NCBI RefSeq assembly: GCF_023073315.1 | Contig: NZ_JADPJH010000018.1 | Coordinates: 310,494-374,493, forward strand | Direction: 5' to 3' | From: Bradyrhizobium sp. 1 | GTDB lineage: Bacteria; Pseudomonadota; Alphaproteobacteria; Rhizobiales; Xanthobacteraceae | DNA length: 64,000 bases | In this document: positions 57,601-64,000 of the stretch, one piece after another | How the letters are laid out: every line of letters begins with the position of its first letter | Position numbering within the stretch: position 1 is the stretch's first letter | Notes under the pieces: model-generated | The model's database searches: none | The model's input: only the letters and a program-made list of their open reading frames with translations | What the model was told of the DNA's origin: nothing | Made by a program: the position numbers and the translations under genes

Positions 57601-59370
57601 GCCGACGCCAACGCGGGCTTCACGGCCATCGCGGTGACTGGGGACAGTGCCACCTCCGATCAGGGCGTCTGGCAGTACGAAATCGCCGGCTCCGATCAGT
57701 GGGTCGAGATTGCCGGCGTCAGCGACACCAATGCGCTCGTGCTGAGCACCGATACCCTGGTTCGCTTCGTCCCAGCCAACGGCTTCAGCGGCACGCCCGG
57801 CTCGCTCGGCGTCCATGCGCTCGACAACAGCTATGCCGGCGCGTTGACCGCGGCATCGCCGGTCACTGCCGATATCACTAGCGCCGGCATCGGCCATGGC
57901 GGCACCACGCCGGTGTCCGACCAGGCCGCTTCCGTCAGCATCGACGTGACGGTTCCGCCGGATGTGCTGGTTGCGAACGACGATGCGCTGGACAACGCGA
58001 CGCCGCCTTCGACCGATGCAGGCTGGACGCTCGACACGGAGAACGGTCACTACTACCGGCTCGTAACCACCGAGCTGAGTTGGGACGACGCGAAAGCGCA
58101 GGCCGAATCCGATGGAGCCTATCTGGCGACCATCACCGGCCAGGGCGAGCAGGATATCGTCCAGGGACTTTCCGCGGGCTACCGCGCCTGGATTGGCGGC
58201 GGGAGCACTGACGATACGGACGGTAGCGGGGCCCATTTCTCCTGGCTGACCGGTCCCGAGTCGGGCTTGGCATTCGGCTACACGCATTGGCGTCTCGATA
58301 GTAACGAGCCGAACGGCGGTTCATGGTCGAGCACGCAGTACGTCCATATTGAAGGTGTCGACGATGCCGCGAACGGTGGCTGGAATGATGCGCCAGGCGA
58401 CGCGGGCGGCCGGTACTTCATAGAGGAATGGGGTGGCCAGGACGGTCAGGTCGCGTTCAAGGAGAACGTTGGGACCACACTGACCATGGCGCAACTGTTG
58501 GCGAACGATACCGATTCCGCCGGAAATCCCATCACCGTCACGTCCGTCGGCGGTCTCTCCGGTCAAAGCGCCCATGGCGGCACGGTCTCGCTCAACGGCA
58601 ACATCATCACCTATACGCCGGCGGCCGATTATTTCGGTTCCGACAGCTTTGCCTACACCATCTCCGACGGCATCAAGACTTCGAGCGCGACGGTGTCCTT
58701 CTCCGTGGACCAATCGCCGGTCATCGATACTACGCATTTCGTCCACACCCATAATGGGGACAATAGCGATACGGTGACAGACCTGTCCGTCTCGGGGTCG
58801 TCGACCGAGACCTACAGCCTGAGCGCCGTAACCGCCGGCGCGGCCGATGGCAGCAGCGTCTCCCCGTCGCAGCACGACGGTCTCTCGCTCGATGATGTCA
58901 ATTCGGACATTGCCAGCGTGATCTACGCGCCCGGATGCACGCCGCCGGTCAATGACATGATCACCTTCACCGTGACCGACAGTCACGGCGGCAAGGATAT
59001 CGTCAACTTCATCTTCAGCGAAGGCGGCGAAGGTGCGGTGTCGCTGACGGGAACAGCGGGCAAGGATGTCATCTTCGCCAGCGAGACGAGTGACACGTTG
59101 ACCGGCGGTGCCGGCAACGATCAATTTGTGTTCGCGCCGACTTCGTCGCGGGACACGGTCCAGCACGCCGTGAACGATTTCGAGATCGGGCTCGACAAGA
59201 TTGACCTGCGGCAGTTCACCGATATCTCCTCATGGACGCAGGTCACCGCGCTCACGGAGCAGCAAGGCGCCGATACACTGCTGACTCTCGACGACCACGA
59301 CAAGGTCCTCCTGAAGAACACTGTCGCAGGCAATCTCCACGCCAGCGACTTCATCCTTCACGTGAGTTAG
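48622..59370 (+). CDS. giant type I secreted adhesin with FecR-like domain, repeats, lectin-like and RTX domains
   Basis: The protein has 3582 residues. Residues 1-115 are a soluble N-terminal module with an AAG site at 110-112 (YAQAAGG), like the LapG cleavage site in LapA. A FecR-like domain follows (about 117-235), then VCBS/cadherin-like repeats (about 385-670) and a FWKDAANWETGTVP segment near 690. A tandem repeat block (about 944-1392), more beta-helix-like repeats and three 117-residue VCBS repeats (about 2467-2817) come next. A C-type lectin-like domain lies at about 3133-3272, then another cadherin-like repeat. The C-terminus (about 3474-3582) has RTX-like GGAGNDQFVF and DFEIGLDKIDL, typical of type I secretion signals. 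No transporter genes are in the window. The only start is TTG at 48622, without a clear ribosome site; an in-frame stop lies near 48574. Confidence 0.88.
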   Translation: MNYAGQFDAAIFLDGQGSRSPADVHVDSFTAKAHGHVPEGAVVVADPNLIFHGEYKRAGADLVVSHEGHEFVVHDYFRGDKRAAIASPDGAHLTGDIVNALTGHVQYAQAAGGIAAAQVIGHVTKLSGSATAVRNGVSVILNNGDNVEKGDVVSTGGDSTLGITFIDGTVFGLSSNARMVLNEMVYDPNGSNNSSLLSLVAGTITFVAGETAKHGDMKIDTPVATMGIRGTAVLNQINFVVPAGGGDPQPQVSFQVLVEPNGTTGSYILFDKVTLLPIATVNQAGQMIQISGGNVSITNALMSPDIQKLITDVFTLKFTDNNTNTKLTTNFTDTITQNGNIVFIKTDTGATATATFTNLNQPGSPGTGTPPQTSTRIPGPPDSRSLDLNGNVISAFALTERADTTGDTVDSDTVSGRITFVDQNLGDQPTVSVNLAGAPNYVYQSAGHQDVTGSLTALQKQDIAATQIQISVVAEAGNNNNGSAVWTYTIPDHVFDFLAAGETLTLTYMIRVNNNFAVNPESTYIPITITITGTNDKPVITTSVPTITFEGGTSVPGGPLTSDVPTSGTLTFKDVDLTDTHTVSVALTSATLPDGSVPPGPLALFQSAMSVAIAAGADSKGTGTGTINWSLADLPVYLADFIPKGEVLTLVYTVTVKDSQGAISQQTITVTITGTDAPAVVWIATDKAGAPSGGFWKDAANWETGTVPTINDDVIVITDQLHGLTPSYPVTIDAAAYAKSITMNDFGGPPPKVINQSSLTISGALNMGADSIFINAATGTMSVGGKAEILDTAVFTNAGYLTLAGGGDFASGTAITNSGTIELSGGTLKTLATIHNAGGTLKADASTTLIVDTAMVDGGTVTILGTLELDGTSLIENGALNNSGMVNVKGATEFAHETVSNTSSGTIKVLANGWLTIDHGSSVTNTGNVTVDATGKLTVNASTISGAGTVTGDGEIELTGNAVLSGGTLKNNASIEVSGTGNALDGETVTNASAGTIEVLTNGVLTIDQGSVVTNIGNVTVDASSKLTVNGATISGAGTVTDNGEIDLTGNAVLSGGVLKNNAAFKVSGTGNALHNETITNSSTGAIEVLADGALTIDQGSTVDNFGNVTVDASGKLTVNGATISGAGTVTDNGEIDLTGSAVLNGGVLSNNAAFKVSGAGNALHNETITNSSTGTIEVLANGALTIDQGSDVTNAGNVTVDASGKLTVNGVTINGAGTVTDNGEIDLTGNAVLNGGVLKNNAAFKVSGIGNALDNEAVTNSSTGKIEVLANGALTIDQGSVVTNTGNVTVDITGKLTVSGATISGTGTVTDDGEIDLAGNAVLSGGVLKNNASLKVSGTGNALDSETVTNAGTIEVLTNGALTIDQGSTVNNSTGNLVVDGNAALRLDHATISGGAVKGTGTIDVTGASKIDGGATVSISTITADAALTLDGVTVSGTDITDKSSVAIASTVQLKDGATIQGASGLKGAVNNNGTLEIAGAATLLNDVVTNTGHVIKIDDGKTLTLSGTEIDGGTINNYSAGTGGTIDVTGDSKIGGNATLNHGAVTVESGYALTFGDATVAGTAIANHGAVNVETSKKLTLNDASLTGGALTVSGTLDSTGTTTVTNAGITNNGLIEALGGLLTLAATTSATIANAGTLQAKSGELDINGEAVTNTGTLAAINNGTLKLIGMTVTNTVGTVSVESGSTLDLNGATIDGGTVTIAGTLESIGTSAINNGNITNTGTITVTSGTLTIDPAVQHTITNSHLIQANGGELDISGDLIVNTADIKAINHGTLKLAGVTITNGGGAVTVDATSKLYLSGVSSINGGSLTNAGNLYSVSGNNSVSAGVTNTGTIEVQTGTLNLSGGIAGAGTLVIDDTATLELGGANAQTVTFAGGTNTLQLDKTSHDFSGTVTGAASTGGTFNVTGAGNITTSKGDALDFTASGGSSGSHGNIVLTPTGALTGATNGIVVTQNGIGDISLTTVGDITGQSGNGIVLHDGATGAGDITATIGGGVSGAVGLDVVSHGAGGVTITNNGHIAGTTSFGINVDQDDAAATGSTHITNTGSVIGADGVAAISIQENAAGTATIDNSGTIGPGAANVASTTSAIVETGGEITINNTGHINGNISVATATFNNGATGTWTVSGSGVFGDASSIINHGEIDLHGASISGTGLSIDNYADIDSWGTASISGTITNAGTIEVHDGDLVLFGSLTGTGSVTVDSGALLKLEGTVTQTINLAGDGAALEIDTSTFGGSIGELSATDTIDLSTIKFGLHTSAVYVANADAATGGVLTVTGDDGHTISLKLTGADYSHAHFAGTDDGTGNTLITIHADDDAPAFTDGGVLAASVSERADATGDFVTLDASTPATGATNFTDIDLTDLPTAQITGQAVTSLGADHLTDFTASLTNGEITALKNGLTLLPQTGLNNGTVTWSYSIADGKLDFLGQDQTAKIVSTVTLTDDYGKTATTDVTITITGKNDAPTLAGVSTDPLADTAANDSFLDITGMLVGTDADHGETASLHYAVLDTHDQAVSTLAGHYGSLTVNSDGTYDYVPDAAAINALSEGNYTETFTVQTTDAHGATGTAVLTVNVTGANDAPTLAAVSTDPLVDTAASDSFADITGTLVGTDADSGETAGLTYAVLDAHDQAVSTLAGHYGSLTVNSDGSYDYVPDAAAVNALSEGNYPDIFTVQTKDAHGATGAAVFTVNVTGANDAPTLAAVSTDALVDTAASDSFADLTGTLVGTDADTGETAGLTYAVLDAHDQAVSTLAGHYGSLTVNSDGTYDYVPDAAAINALSEGNYTDIFTVQTKDAHGTTGTAVFTVNVTGANDAPTVTAASGDSAGATLPEANAGLDKTGTLTLSDADTTDHVGVALDHVSVHLNGILQTDDIAGLSNADLLHYFTVPSGDILNGTADHGQFTWEFNSGSQAFDFLAAGQTLSLQYTIVPDDGHAATGTGNGVVTVTIAGSNDSPTLDNTTLDPVAGNASDPTGAAISDLFANKFHDADANAGFTAIAVTGDSATSDQGVWQYEIAGSDQWVEIAGVSDTNALVLSTDTLVRFVPANGFSGTPGSLGVHALDNSYAGALTAASPVTADITSAGIGHGGTTPVSDQAASVSIDVTVPPDVLVANDDALDNATPPSTDAGWTLDTENGHYYRLVTTELSWDDAKAQAESDGAYLATITGQGEQDIVQGLSAGYRAWIGGGSTDDTDGSGAHFSWLTGPESGLAFGYTHWRLDSNEPNGGSWSSTQYVHIEGVDDAANGGWNDAPGDAGGRYFIEEWGGQDGQVAFKENVGTTLTMAQLLANDTDSAGNPITVTSVGGLSGQSAHGGTVSLNGNIITYTPAADYFGSDSFAYTISDGIKTSSATVSFSVDQSPVIDTTHFVHTHNGDNSDTVTDLSVSGSSTETYSLSAVTAGAADGSSVSPSQHDGLSLDDVNSDIASVIYAPGCTPPVNDMITFTVTDSHGGKDIVNFIFSEGGEGAVSLTGTAGKDVIFASETSDTLTGGAGNDQFVFAPTSSRDTVQHAVNDFEIGLDKIDLRQFTDISSWTQVTALTEQQGADTLLTLDDHDKVLLKNTVAGNLHASDFILHVS
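51451..52797 (+). repeat. five tandem 270-bp coding repeats in the adhesin
   Basis: The ISGAGTV-type codons recur at 51451, 51721, 51991, 52261, 52531 and 52798, giving four exact 270-base periods and one of 267. The second and third units are nearly identical at the DNA level. Each unit encodes a 90-residue beta-rich repeat (TVTDNGEIDLTGNAVL..., ALTIDQGS..., GNVTVDASGKLTVNGAT). Confidence 0.95.
56020..57072 (+). repeat. three tandem 351-bp VCBS repeats in the adhesin
   Basis: NDAPT codons occur at 56020, 56371, 56722 and 57073, exactly 351 bases (117 residues) apart. Each unit encodes a VCBS-type domain ending GANDAP, with the core STLAGHYGSLTVNSDG and YDYVPDAAA. Confidence 0.95.
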
Positions 59371-59502
59371 ACGGCCACTTCGGCAAGTGGCTCGTCATTT
59401 CGCTTTGATCGCGACAAAAAATCCCTATCCTCTGTCATCGAACGATTGGCCATTTGCGTCGTGGCGATGCAAGATTAACGGGTGGCAGGAAATCCGATCG
59501 AC

Positions 59503-61734
59503 ATGAAACGTCTCAAGATCCTGCGGCGGTGGTTTGCGCGGAAGTCGGGCTTTGCACGGCTGATCTGTCTCGCGCTGCTGGTCGTGTTTGCCGGGATTCG
59601 CCTCTGGGATCCGCCGCCGGTACAGGAATTGCGGCTGCGCACCTTCGACATGTTTCAGCTGATCGATCCGCGTCACAAGGCGGTGCGGCCGGTCACCATC
59701 GTCGACATTGACGACAGGAGCCTTGCCAGCCTCGGCCAGTGGCCGTGGCCGCGCACGCGGATCGCGGACATGATCCAGAATCTCACCAGCAACGGCGCGG
59801 TGGCGATCGGTTTCGACGTGGTGTTCTCGGAAGCCGACCGGCTCAACCCGGATCTGGTCGCGAGCCAGATGCGCTATCTGGACGACGCCACCCGTGCCAA
59901 GCTGCGTGAGCTGCCGAGCAACGACCAGATCCTCGCAGAAGCCATCAAGCGATCGCGCGTGGTGCTGGGCGAGACCGGGCAGCGGGCGATTTCGGCCGAA
60001 GTCGACAAGTCACTGCCCTTCACCGGCATCGCGACGGTCGGCGAGGAGGGCGCCGAACGTTTCCTGTTCGAATTTCCGGGCCTGCTTCGCAACGTGCCCG
60101 TGATCGAGAAGGTTGCGGCGGGGCGCGGCCTGTTCTCGATCAGGACCGAGCGCGACGGCCTGATCCGGCGCGTGCCGATGATCATGCGTGCGCAGGGCAA
60201 CATCATGCCCTCGCTCAGTCTCGAGATATTGCGGGTCGTCACGGGCACGCCGACGCTGCTGGTCCGGACCGACAAGACCGGCGTGCGGGCCGTGCGCCTC
60301 AAGGGCGTGGAGATTCCGACCGACAAGAACGGCCAGCTCTGGGTGCATTACGCCCGCCAGGATCCCTCGATCTACGTCTCCGCCGCCGACGTGCTCGACA
60401 ACACCGTGCCGCCGAACAAGATCGCCGGCAAGCTGGTGCTGGTCGGCACCTCCGCGGTCGGGCTGAACGACATCAAGACCACGCCGGTGTCCTCGACCAT
60501 GCCGGGTGTCGAGATCCATGCTCAGGTGCTGGAGAGCGTGCTGAGCGGCGCGGTGATCTCGCAGCCCAACTATGCGCTGGGTGTCGAGCTGCTCGCCGCG
60601 CTCGTGATCGGTATCCTCGTCATCATCTTCACACCGAATCTCGGACCGGTGCGGCTGGTGATCGCCGGCGCGATGTTCGCCGCGGTCCTGGTCGGCACGT
60701 CCTGGTTCTTCTACTCGCAGTACCGCTATCTCATCGACTTCACCTATCCGCTGCTGTCGACGACCGCGATCTATCTGACGTTCATCTTCACGAGCTTCGT
60801 GCGCGAGCAGCGGCAGCGCGTGCAGATCCGCGGACAATTCGCGCAATACATGTCGCCGGTGCTGGTCGAGCAGCTGGCGCAGTCGCCGGAAAAGCTGGTG
60901 CTCGGCGGCGAGGAACGTGAGATGACGATCATGTTCTCCGACGTGCGCGGCTTCACCACGATCTCGGAGAGCTACAAGCACGATCCGCAAGGCCTGATTG
61001 CGTTGATGAACCGCTTTCTGTCGCCGCTGACCGACGTCATCATCGAGCGCAAGGGCTATATCGACAAGTACATGGGCGACGCCATCATGGCGTTCTGGAA
61101 TGCGCCGCTCGACGATGCCGAGCACGAGGCCAACGCCTGCGAGGCTGCGATCCAGATGCTGGAGCGGATCGACGCGGTCAACAAGGAGCGCGAGCAGGAG
61201 GCCGCCGACGGTGGTCACGTCTACATCCCGCTCAATGTCGGCATCGGCCTCAACACCGGTATCGGCGTGGTCGGCAACATGGGCTCCGACCTGAAGAAGA
61301 ACTATTCGGTGCTCGGCGACAGCGTGAACCTGGCTTCGCGGCTGGAAGGCCAGTCAAAGGAATACGGCTTCCCGATCATCGTGGGATCCAGGACCGCGCT
61401 CGCCGCCAAGGACAAGTTCGCGATCCTCGAGCTCGACTTCATCATGGTCAAGGGCAAGACCGAGCCGGAGGTGATCTACGCCATCGCGGGCCGCGAGGAT
61501 GTGATGCATTCGGGGCCGTTCCAGCGCCTGCGCAACATCACCATCGAAATGCTCGGCTGCTACCGCGGCCGCGACTGGCAGGGCGCGCTCGACGCCATCG
61601 GACGCGGCCGTCGCAGCGAAGACGCCGACACGCTGGAGAAGCTGTTCAAGCTCTACGAAGTGCGGATCAAGGATTTCCAGATCAATCCGCCGCCGGAGGG
61701 CTGGACCGGGGCATATGCGCTGCTGACGAAGTAA
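59503..61734 (+). CDS. CHASE2-domain class III nucleotide cyclase
   Basis: The protein has about 743 residues. A short N-terminal helix leads to a large extracytoplasmic CHASE2 sensor domain (about 30-340: VTIVDIDDRSLASLGQWPWPR, GFDVVFSE). Three closely spaced membrane helices follow (about 345-430), then a class III cyclase domain. Metal aspartates are D480 in MFSDVRGFT and D526 in DKYMGDAIMAFW; NYSVLGDSVNLASRLE carries the later active-site residues. The residues are those of an adenylate cyclase, but guanylate cyclase cannot be excluded. It would make cAMP in response to an envelope signal. It lies 132 bases after the adhesin on the same strand. The ATG at 59503 and the GTG at 59482 are both possible starts. 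Confidence 0.9.
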   Translation: MKRLKILRRWFARKSGFARLICLALLVVFAGIRLWDPPPVQELRLRTFDMFQLIDPRHKAVRPVTIVDIDDRSLASLGQWPWPRTRIADMIQNLTSNGAVAIGFDVVFSEADRLNPDLVASQMRYLDDATRAKLRELPSNDQILAEAIKRSRVVLGETGQRAISAEVDKSLPFTGIATVGEEGAERFLFEFPGLLRNVPVIEKVAAGRGLFSIRTERDGLIRRVPMIMRAQGNIMPSLSLEILRVVTGTPTLLVRTDKTGVRAVRLKGVEIPTDKNGQLWVHYARQDPSIYVSAADVLDNTVPPNKIAGKLVLVGTSAVGLNDIKTTPVSSTMPGVEIHAQVLESVLSGAVISQPNYALGVELLAALVIGILVIIFTPNLGPVRLVIAGAMFAAVLVGTSWFFYSQYRYLIDFTYPLLSTTAIYLTFIFTSFVREQRQRVQIRGQFAQYMSPVLVEQLAQSPEKLVLGGEEREMTIMFSDVRGFTTISESYKHDPQGLIALMNRFLSPLTDVIIERKGYIDKYMGDAIMAFWNAPLDDAEHEANACEAAIQMLERIDAVNKEREQEAADGGHVYIPLNVGIGLNTGIGVVGNMGSDLKKNYSVLGDSVNLASRLEGQSKEYGFPIIVGSRTALAAKDKFAILELDFIMVKGKTEPEVIYAIAGREDVMHSGPFQRLRNITIEMLGCYRGRDWQGALDAIGRGRRSEDADTLEKLFKLYEVRIKDFQINPPPEGWTGAYALLTK

Positions 61735-61768
61735 CCCCGCGCGCAACTACGCTTCAAGGATATGGCGG

Positions 61769-62467
61769 CTATCTCGCCAATGGCCACTCGCCGACAATGC
61801 GGAATCGTGCCGTGGCATTGTCCTGCCTGAACAGCGCGATGCGATCGATCGCGAGGGTATCGCGCTTCAGCCCCGCAAACCTGTCTTGCAGCATGGCGAG
61901 GATCGGCCCGCGCCGCTCCGCATCCAGCCGCCCCGTCAGCGTCATGTGGAAGCGGAATTCTTCCATCACGTACGGATATCCCCAGCGGTCGAGATAATCG
62001 CGCTGCCGCTCGCTCAGTTTCTCGGGTCTGCGCCGGGCCCGGTCTTCCGCCGTCAGCCCAGCACGGAATGCGTCGAAATCCCGCACGCAATCGGCGGCGA
62101 GCTCTCGAAGCGCATCGACGGGCTCCGCCGGAATGACGGCAATGAAGCTGCTGATCGCATCGACGAGGGGGCGGATCTCCGGGACGGGCCGCGCCTTGGC
62201 CGCGAACTCCGCGCAGGCTGCGATCAGCTCTGCTTCTGTCTTGCCGGGCGCGAGCGTCATCGGCGCCTTCAACGTGGCGTGAAAGCCGTATTTGCGGGGA
62301 TCGGCGCTGATGTCGCGCCAGTCCGGAGCGACGTGCAGCGCGTCCTGCGGAAACGGTAGCTCGTCGCCGCTATAGGCATCGTAGCCGAGCAGCTCGGCGC
62401 CGAAGCGGGAGAGGGCGCTGTCGCTGCCGGCGGCAAAATAGATCGCGTAGCGGGGGAAACTTGTCAT
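61769..62467 (-). CDS. DUF1045 phosphonate-cluster 2H phosphoesterase-like protein
   Basis: The 232-residue protein carries two H-x-T motifs, HATLKAP at about 63 and HMTLTG at about 173, which place it in the 2H phosphoesterase superfamily. The opening MTSFPRYAIYFAAGSDSAL and the GYDAYSGDELPFPQ segment match the DUF1045 family found in C-P lyase operons. Its chemistry in phosphonate use is probably on a cyclic or 5'-phosphoribosyl phosphate. It is the last gene of a minus-strand operon after phnM, with an 18-base gap. Confidence 0.8.
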   Translation of the reverse strand: MTSFPRYAIYFAAGSDSALSRFGAELLGYDAYSGDELPFPQDALHVAPDWRDISADPRKYGFHATLKAPMTLAPGKTEAELIAACAEFAAKARPVPEIRPLVDAISSFIAVIPAEPVDALRELAADCVRDFDAFRAGLTAEDRARRRPEKLSERQRDYLDRWGYPYVMEEFRFHMTLTGRLDAERRGPILAMLQDRFAGLKRDTLAIDRIALFRQDNATARFRIVGEWPLAR

Positions 62468-62485
62468 CGTCCGAGCATAACCTGT

Positions 62486-63679
62486 TTATGCGACAACGAC
62501 AGCCTCGCGCGGCACTGCCGCAGCGGGGAGCAGCCGCGTCGCATCCGTGAGATGCACGAGCTTTCCGCCCGATATCACCGCGACCGGCCGCGGCCGCAGC
62601 GCTACGGTATCGTCGACCAGCAGAATATCGGCGCGGCGTCCTGCCGCGAGCACGCCGCGATCGGCAAGGCCGGTCGCGCGTGCGGGCCCCGCGGAAACCA
62701 GATCCCAGGCCTTCGCCAGCGGCAGCACGCCATCGGCGGCGAGGCGGAACGCGGCGAGCAGCTGCGCGGGATAGTAATAGTCCGACGCCAGCACCGAGCA
62801 GAGCCCCTTGGCGATCATGTCGGATGCCCTGGTCCAGCCGGTATGGCTGCCGCCGCGCACGACATTCGGCGCACCGTAGACGATGGCATCGCCATGGTTT
62901 GCTGCCGCCCGCGCCGTCTCTTCATTGATCGGAAACTCCGCGATGTCAGCGCCGAGGGCGCGAAATTCCGTGCGCATCGCCGGCGTCGCATCGTCATGCG
63001 AGAGCATCCGCACTTCGGCGGAACGGGCGACCGCGGCAAGCCGCGAAACCGACGCCGGCACATCTGCCGCGCGAGACACTATGTGTCCGACCAGCCGGTC
63101 AAAATCCTCGCTCGACAGCCCGGTGCGCTCGACCATGCGGTTGCGCTTGCGCGGGTTGGAGATGTCAGCAACGACGCCGTCCATGTGGTCGTTGAAGGCG
63201 AACAGGTCGACGCGGCCCTCAGCCAGCCAATGGCTCATCTCGGTCTCGGCGTCGAGGTTGTAGGTCTCGTGCCGCAGGTGAAAACGGGTGTCGGCGGCGA
63301 ATTGCGGGCGCTGCCGTTCGATCGCCTCCATCAGGCTGCGCGCGTTGTCGGCGCTACGCAGCCCCGGCTCCCACGAGCAGGTCGTGGCGTGAAACACCGT
63401 GGTGATGCCGTTGCTGATCGCCTGGCGGTCGCTGTCGGCGAGCGCGACATCGATCGGGAAGTCGACGCCGGCGCGCGGCATCATCTGCCGCTCGAAGGCA
63501 TCGCCATGCAGATCGACGATGCCGGGCAGGACCAGCAAGTCGCGCGCATCGATGGCGAGCCGCGCCCTGCCGCGAGAGGCGTCAACCTGCGCAATATCCG
63601 TTCCGGACACGGAAAGCGAAGTTTCGACGAACTCGGAGCCGATCAGCGTCCGGCCGCCCTCGATGAATATGTCTGTCAC
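62486..63679 (-). CDS. phnM: PhnM, methylphosphonate ribosyl triphosphate diphosphatase
   Basis: PhnM removes pyrophosphate from alpha-D-ribose 1-methylphosphonate 5-triphosphate in the C-P lyase pathway. The 397 residues match the amidohydrolase-fold family: LPGIVDLHGDAFERQMMPRAG, HATTCSWEPGLRS, LLSHDDAT-like RMLSHDDATPAM and SDYYYPAQLL. It overlaps the upstream transferase gene by 4 bases (ATGA). The operon should continue beyond the right edge with the C-P lyase core. Confidence 0.95.
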   Translation of the reverse strand: MTDIFIEGGRTLIGSEFVETSLSVSGTDIAQVDASRGRARLAIDARDLLVLPGIVDLHGDAFERQMMPRAGVDFPIDVALADSDRQAISNGITTVFHATTCSWEPGLRSADNARSLMEAIERQRPQFAADTRFHLRHETYNLDAETEMSHWLAEGRVDLFAFNDHMDGVVADISNPRKRNRMVERTGLSSEDFDRLVGHIVSRAADVPASVSRLAAVARSAEVRMLSHDDATPAMRTEFRALGADIAEFPINEETARAAANHGDAIVYGAPNVVRGGSHTGWTRASDMIAKGLCSVLASDYYYPAQLLAAFRLAADGVLPLAKAWDLVSAGPARATGLADRGVLAAGRRADILLVDDTVALRPRPVAVISGGKLVHLTDATRLLPAAAVPREAVVVA

Positions 63680-64000
63680 GCGACCGCGCTTCGTTTGCTG
63701 GCAGAGGAACTTGCCTGTGCTTCATATGTCGAGAGAAAATCTTCAATCCCGAGCTTGCGGAAATCGGGCAGGGCTGCACGCAATTTGTCGTGATCCCAGT
63801 CCCACCAGGCGAGCCGGGCAAGCCGTCCTGCGACCTCTTCCGAGAACCGCCGCCGCACAATCCGCGCCGGATTGCCGGCGGCGATGCTGTAGGCCGGCAC
63901 GTCCTTGGTGACGATGGCGCCGGCCGCGATCACGGCGCCGGTGCCGATATTGCGGCCCGGCAGCACGATCGCGCCATGCCCGATCCAGACGTCATGGCCG
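63676..64000 (-). CDS. phosphonate-cluster hexapeptide acetyltransferase, partial
   Basis: The visible 107 or so C-terminal residues come from a left-handed beta-helix transferase (GHDVWIGHGAIVLPGRNIGTGAVIAAGAIVTKDVPAYSIAAGNPARIVRRRF). The sequence after the helix (LAWWDWDHDKLRAALPDF) is typical of the threonine/hexapeptide-type protein found in phn clusters, related to antibiotic acetyltransferases. It is cut by the window edge at its 5' end and overlaps phnM by 4 bases. Confidence 0.85.
   Translation of the reverse strand, partial: GHDVWIGHGAIVLPGRNIGTGAVIAAGAIVTKDVPAYSIAAGNPARIVRRRFSEEVAGRLARLAWWDWDHDKLRAALPDFRKLGIEDFLSTYEAQASSSASKRSAVA

Overview
The window looks like chromosomal DNA of a Bradyrhizobium-type alphaproteobacterium. 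The DNA is GC-rich. Heme synthesis starts from a class I 5-aminolevulinate synthase (C4 pathway). There are several intergenic palindromic repeats of the type common in Bradyrhizobium and Rhodopseudomonas, one long SLC5-type hybrid sensor kinase, and a PhnM-type phosphonate locus. The genus is an inference from gene content; no rRNA or tRNA gene was seen.

Layout. 0.4-5.5 kb: an ATPase/TPR transcriptional regulator, divergent from ohr, a Tat-exported alpha/beta hydrolase and a cytochrome P460 protein. 5.5-14 kb: a CbrA-like sensor kinase, hemA with a FixK/FNR box and two inverted repeats upstream, a metallo-beta-lactamase-fold hydrolase and a chemoreceptor. 14-18.3 kb: an outer-membrane beta-barrel protein, a small HTH protein, a RidA/ArsR divergent pair and a cluster of very small genes, including two related secreted peptides. 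18.3-23.5 kb: a peptide-type ABC importer. 23.8-28.7 kb: two paralogous winged-helix/TPR regulators around a probable methanethiol S-methyltransferase and a GFA-family protein. 29-36.4 kb: mixed metabolic genes and a PIN/AbrB toxin-antitoxin pair. 36.5-38.8 kb: an ABC-2 type exporter. 39-45.8 kb: a branched-chain amino-acid-type (Liv) ABC importer whose cluster includes an acyl-CoA ligase. 46-61.7 kb: an LprI-like protein, a LapG-like periplasmic protease, a 3582-residue type I secreted adhesin and a CHASE2 class III cyclase. 61.8-64 kb: the end of a phosphonate (C-P lyase) cluster that continues past the right edge.

The most interesting part is 47.3-61.7 kb. A protease with the LapG catalytic triad and calcium-binding residues is divergent from a giant adhesin. 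The adhesin has an N-terminal AAG site at residues 110-112, a FecR-like domain, exact-length tandem repeats, a C-type lectin-like domain and an RTX-type C-terminus. This resembles the Pseudomonas LapA/LapG system for adhesin retention and release. However, no LapD is present in the window, and a CHASE2 nucleotide cyclase lies directly downstream.

Several candidate operators were read directly: a 14-bp perfect palindrome between the protease and the adhesin, inverted repeats upstream of hemA, ridA/arsR and the toxin-antitoxin pair, and direct repeats containing CTCA beside all three winged-helix regulators.
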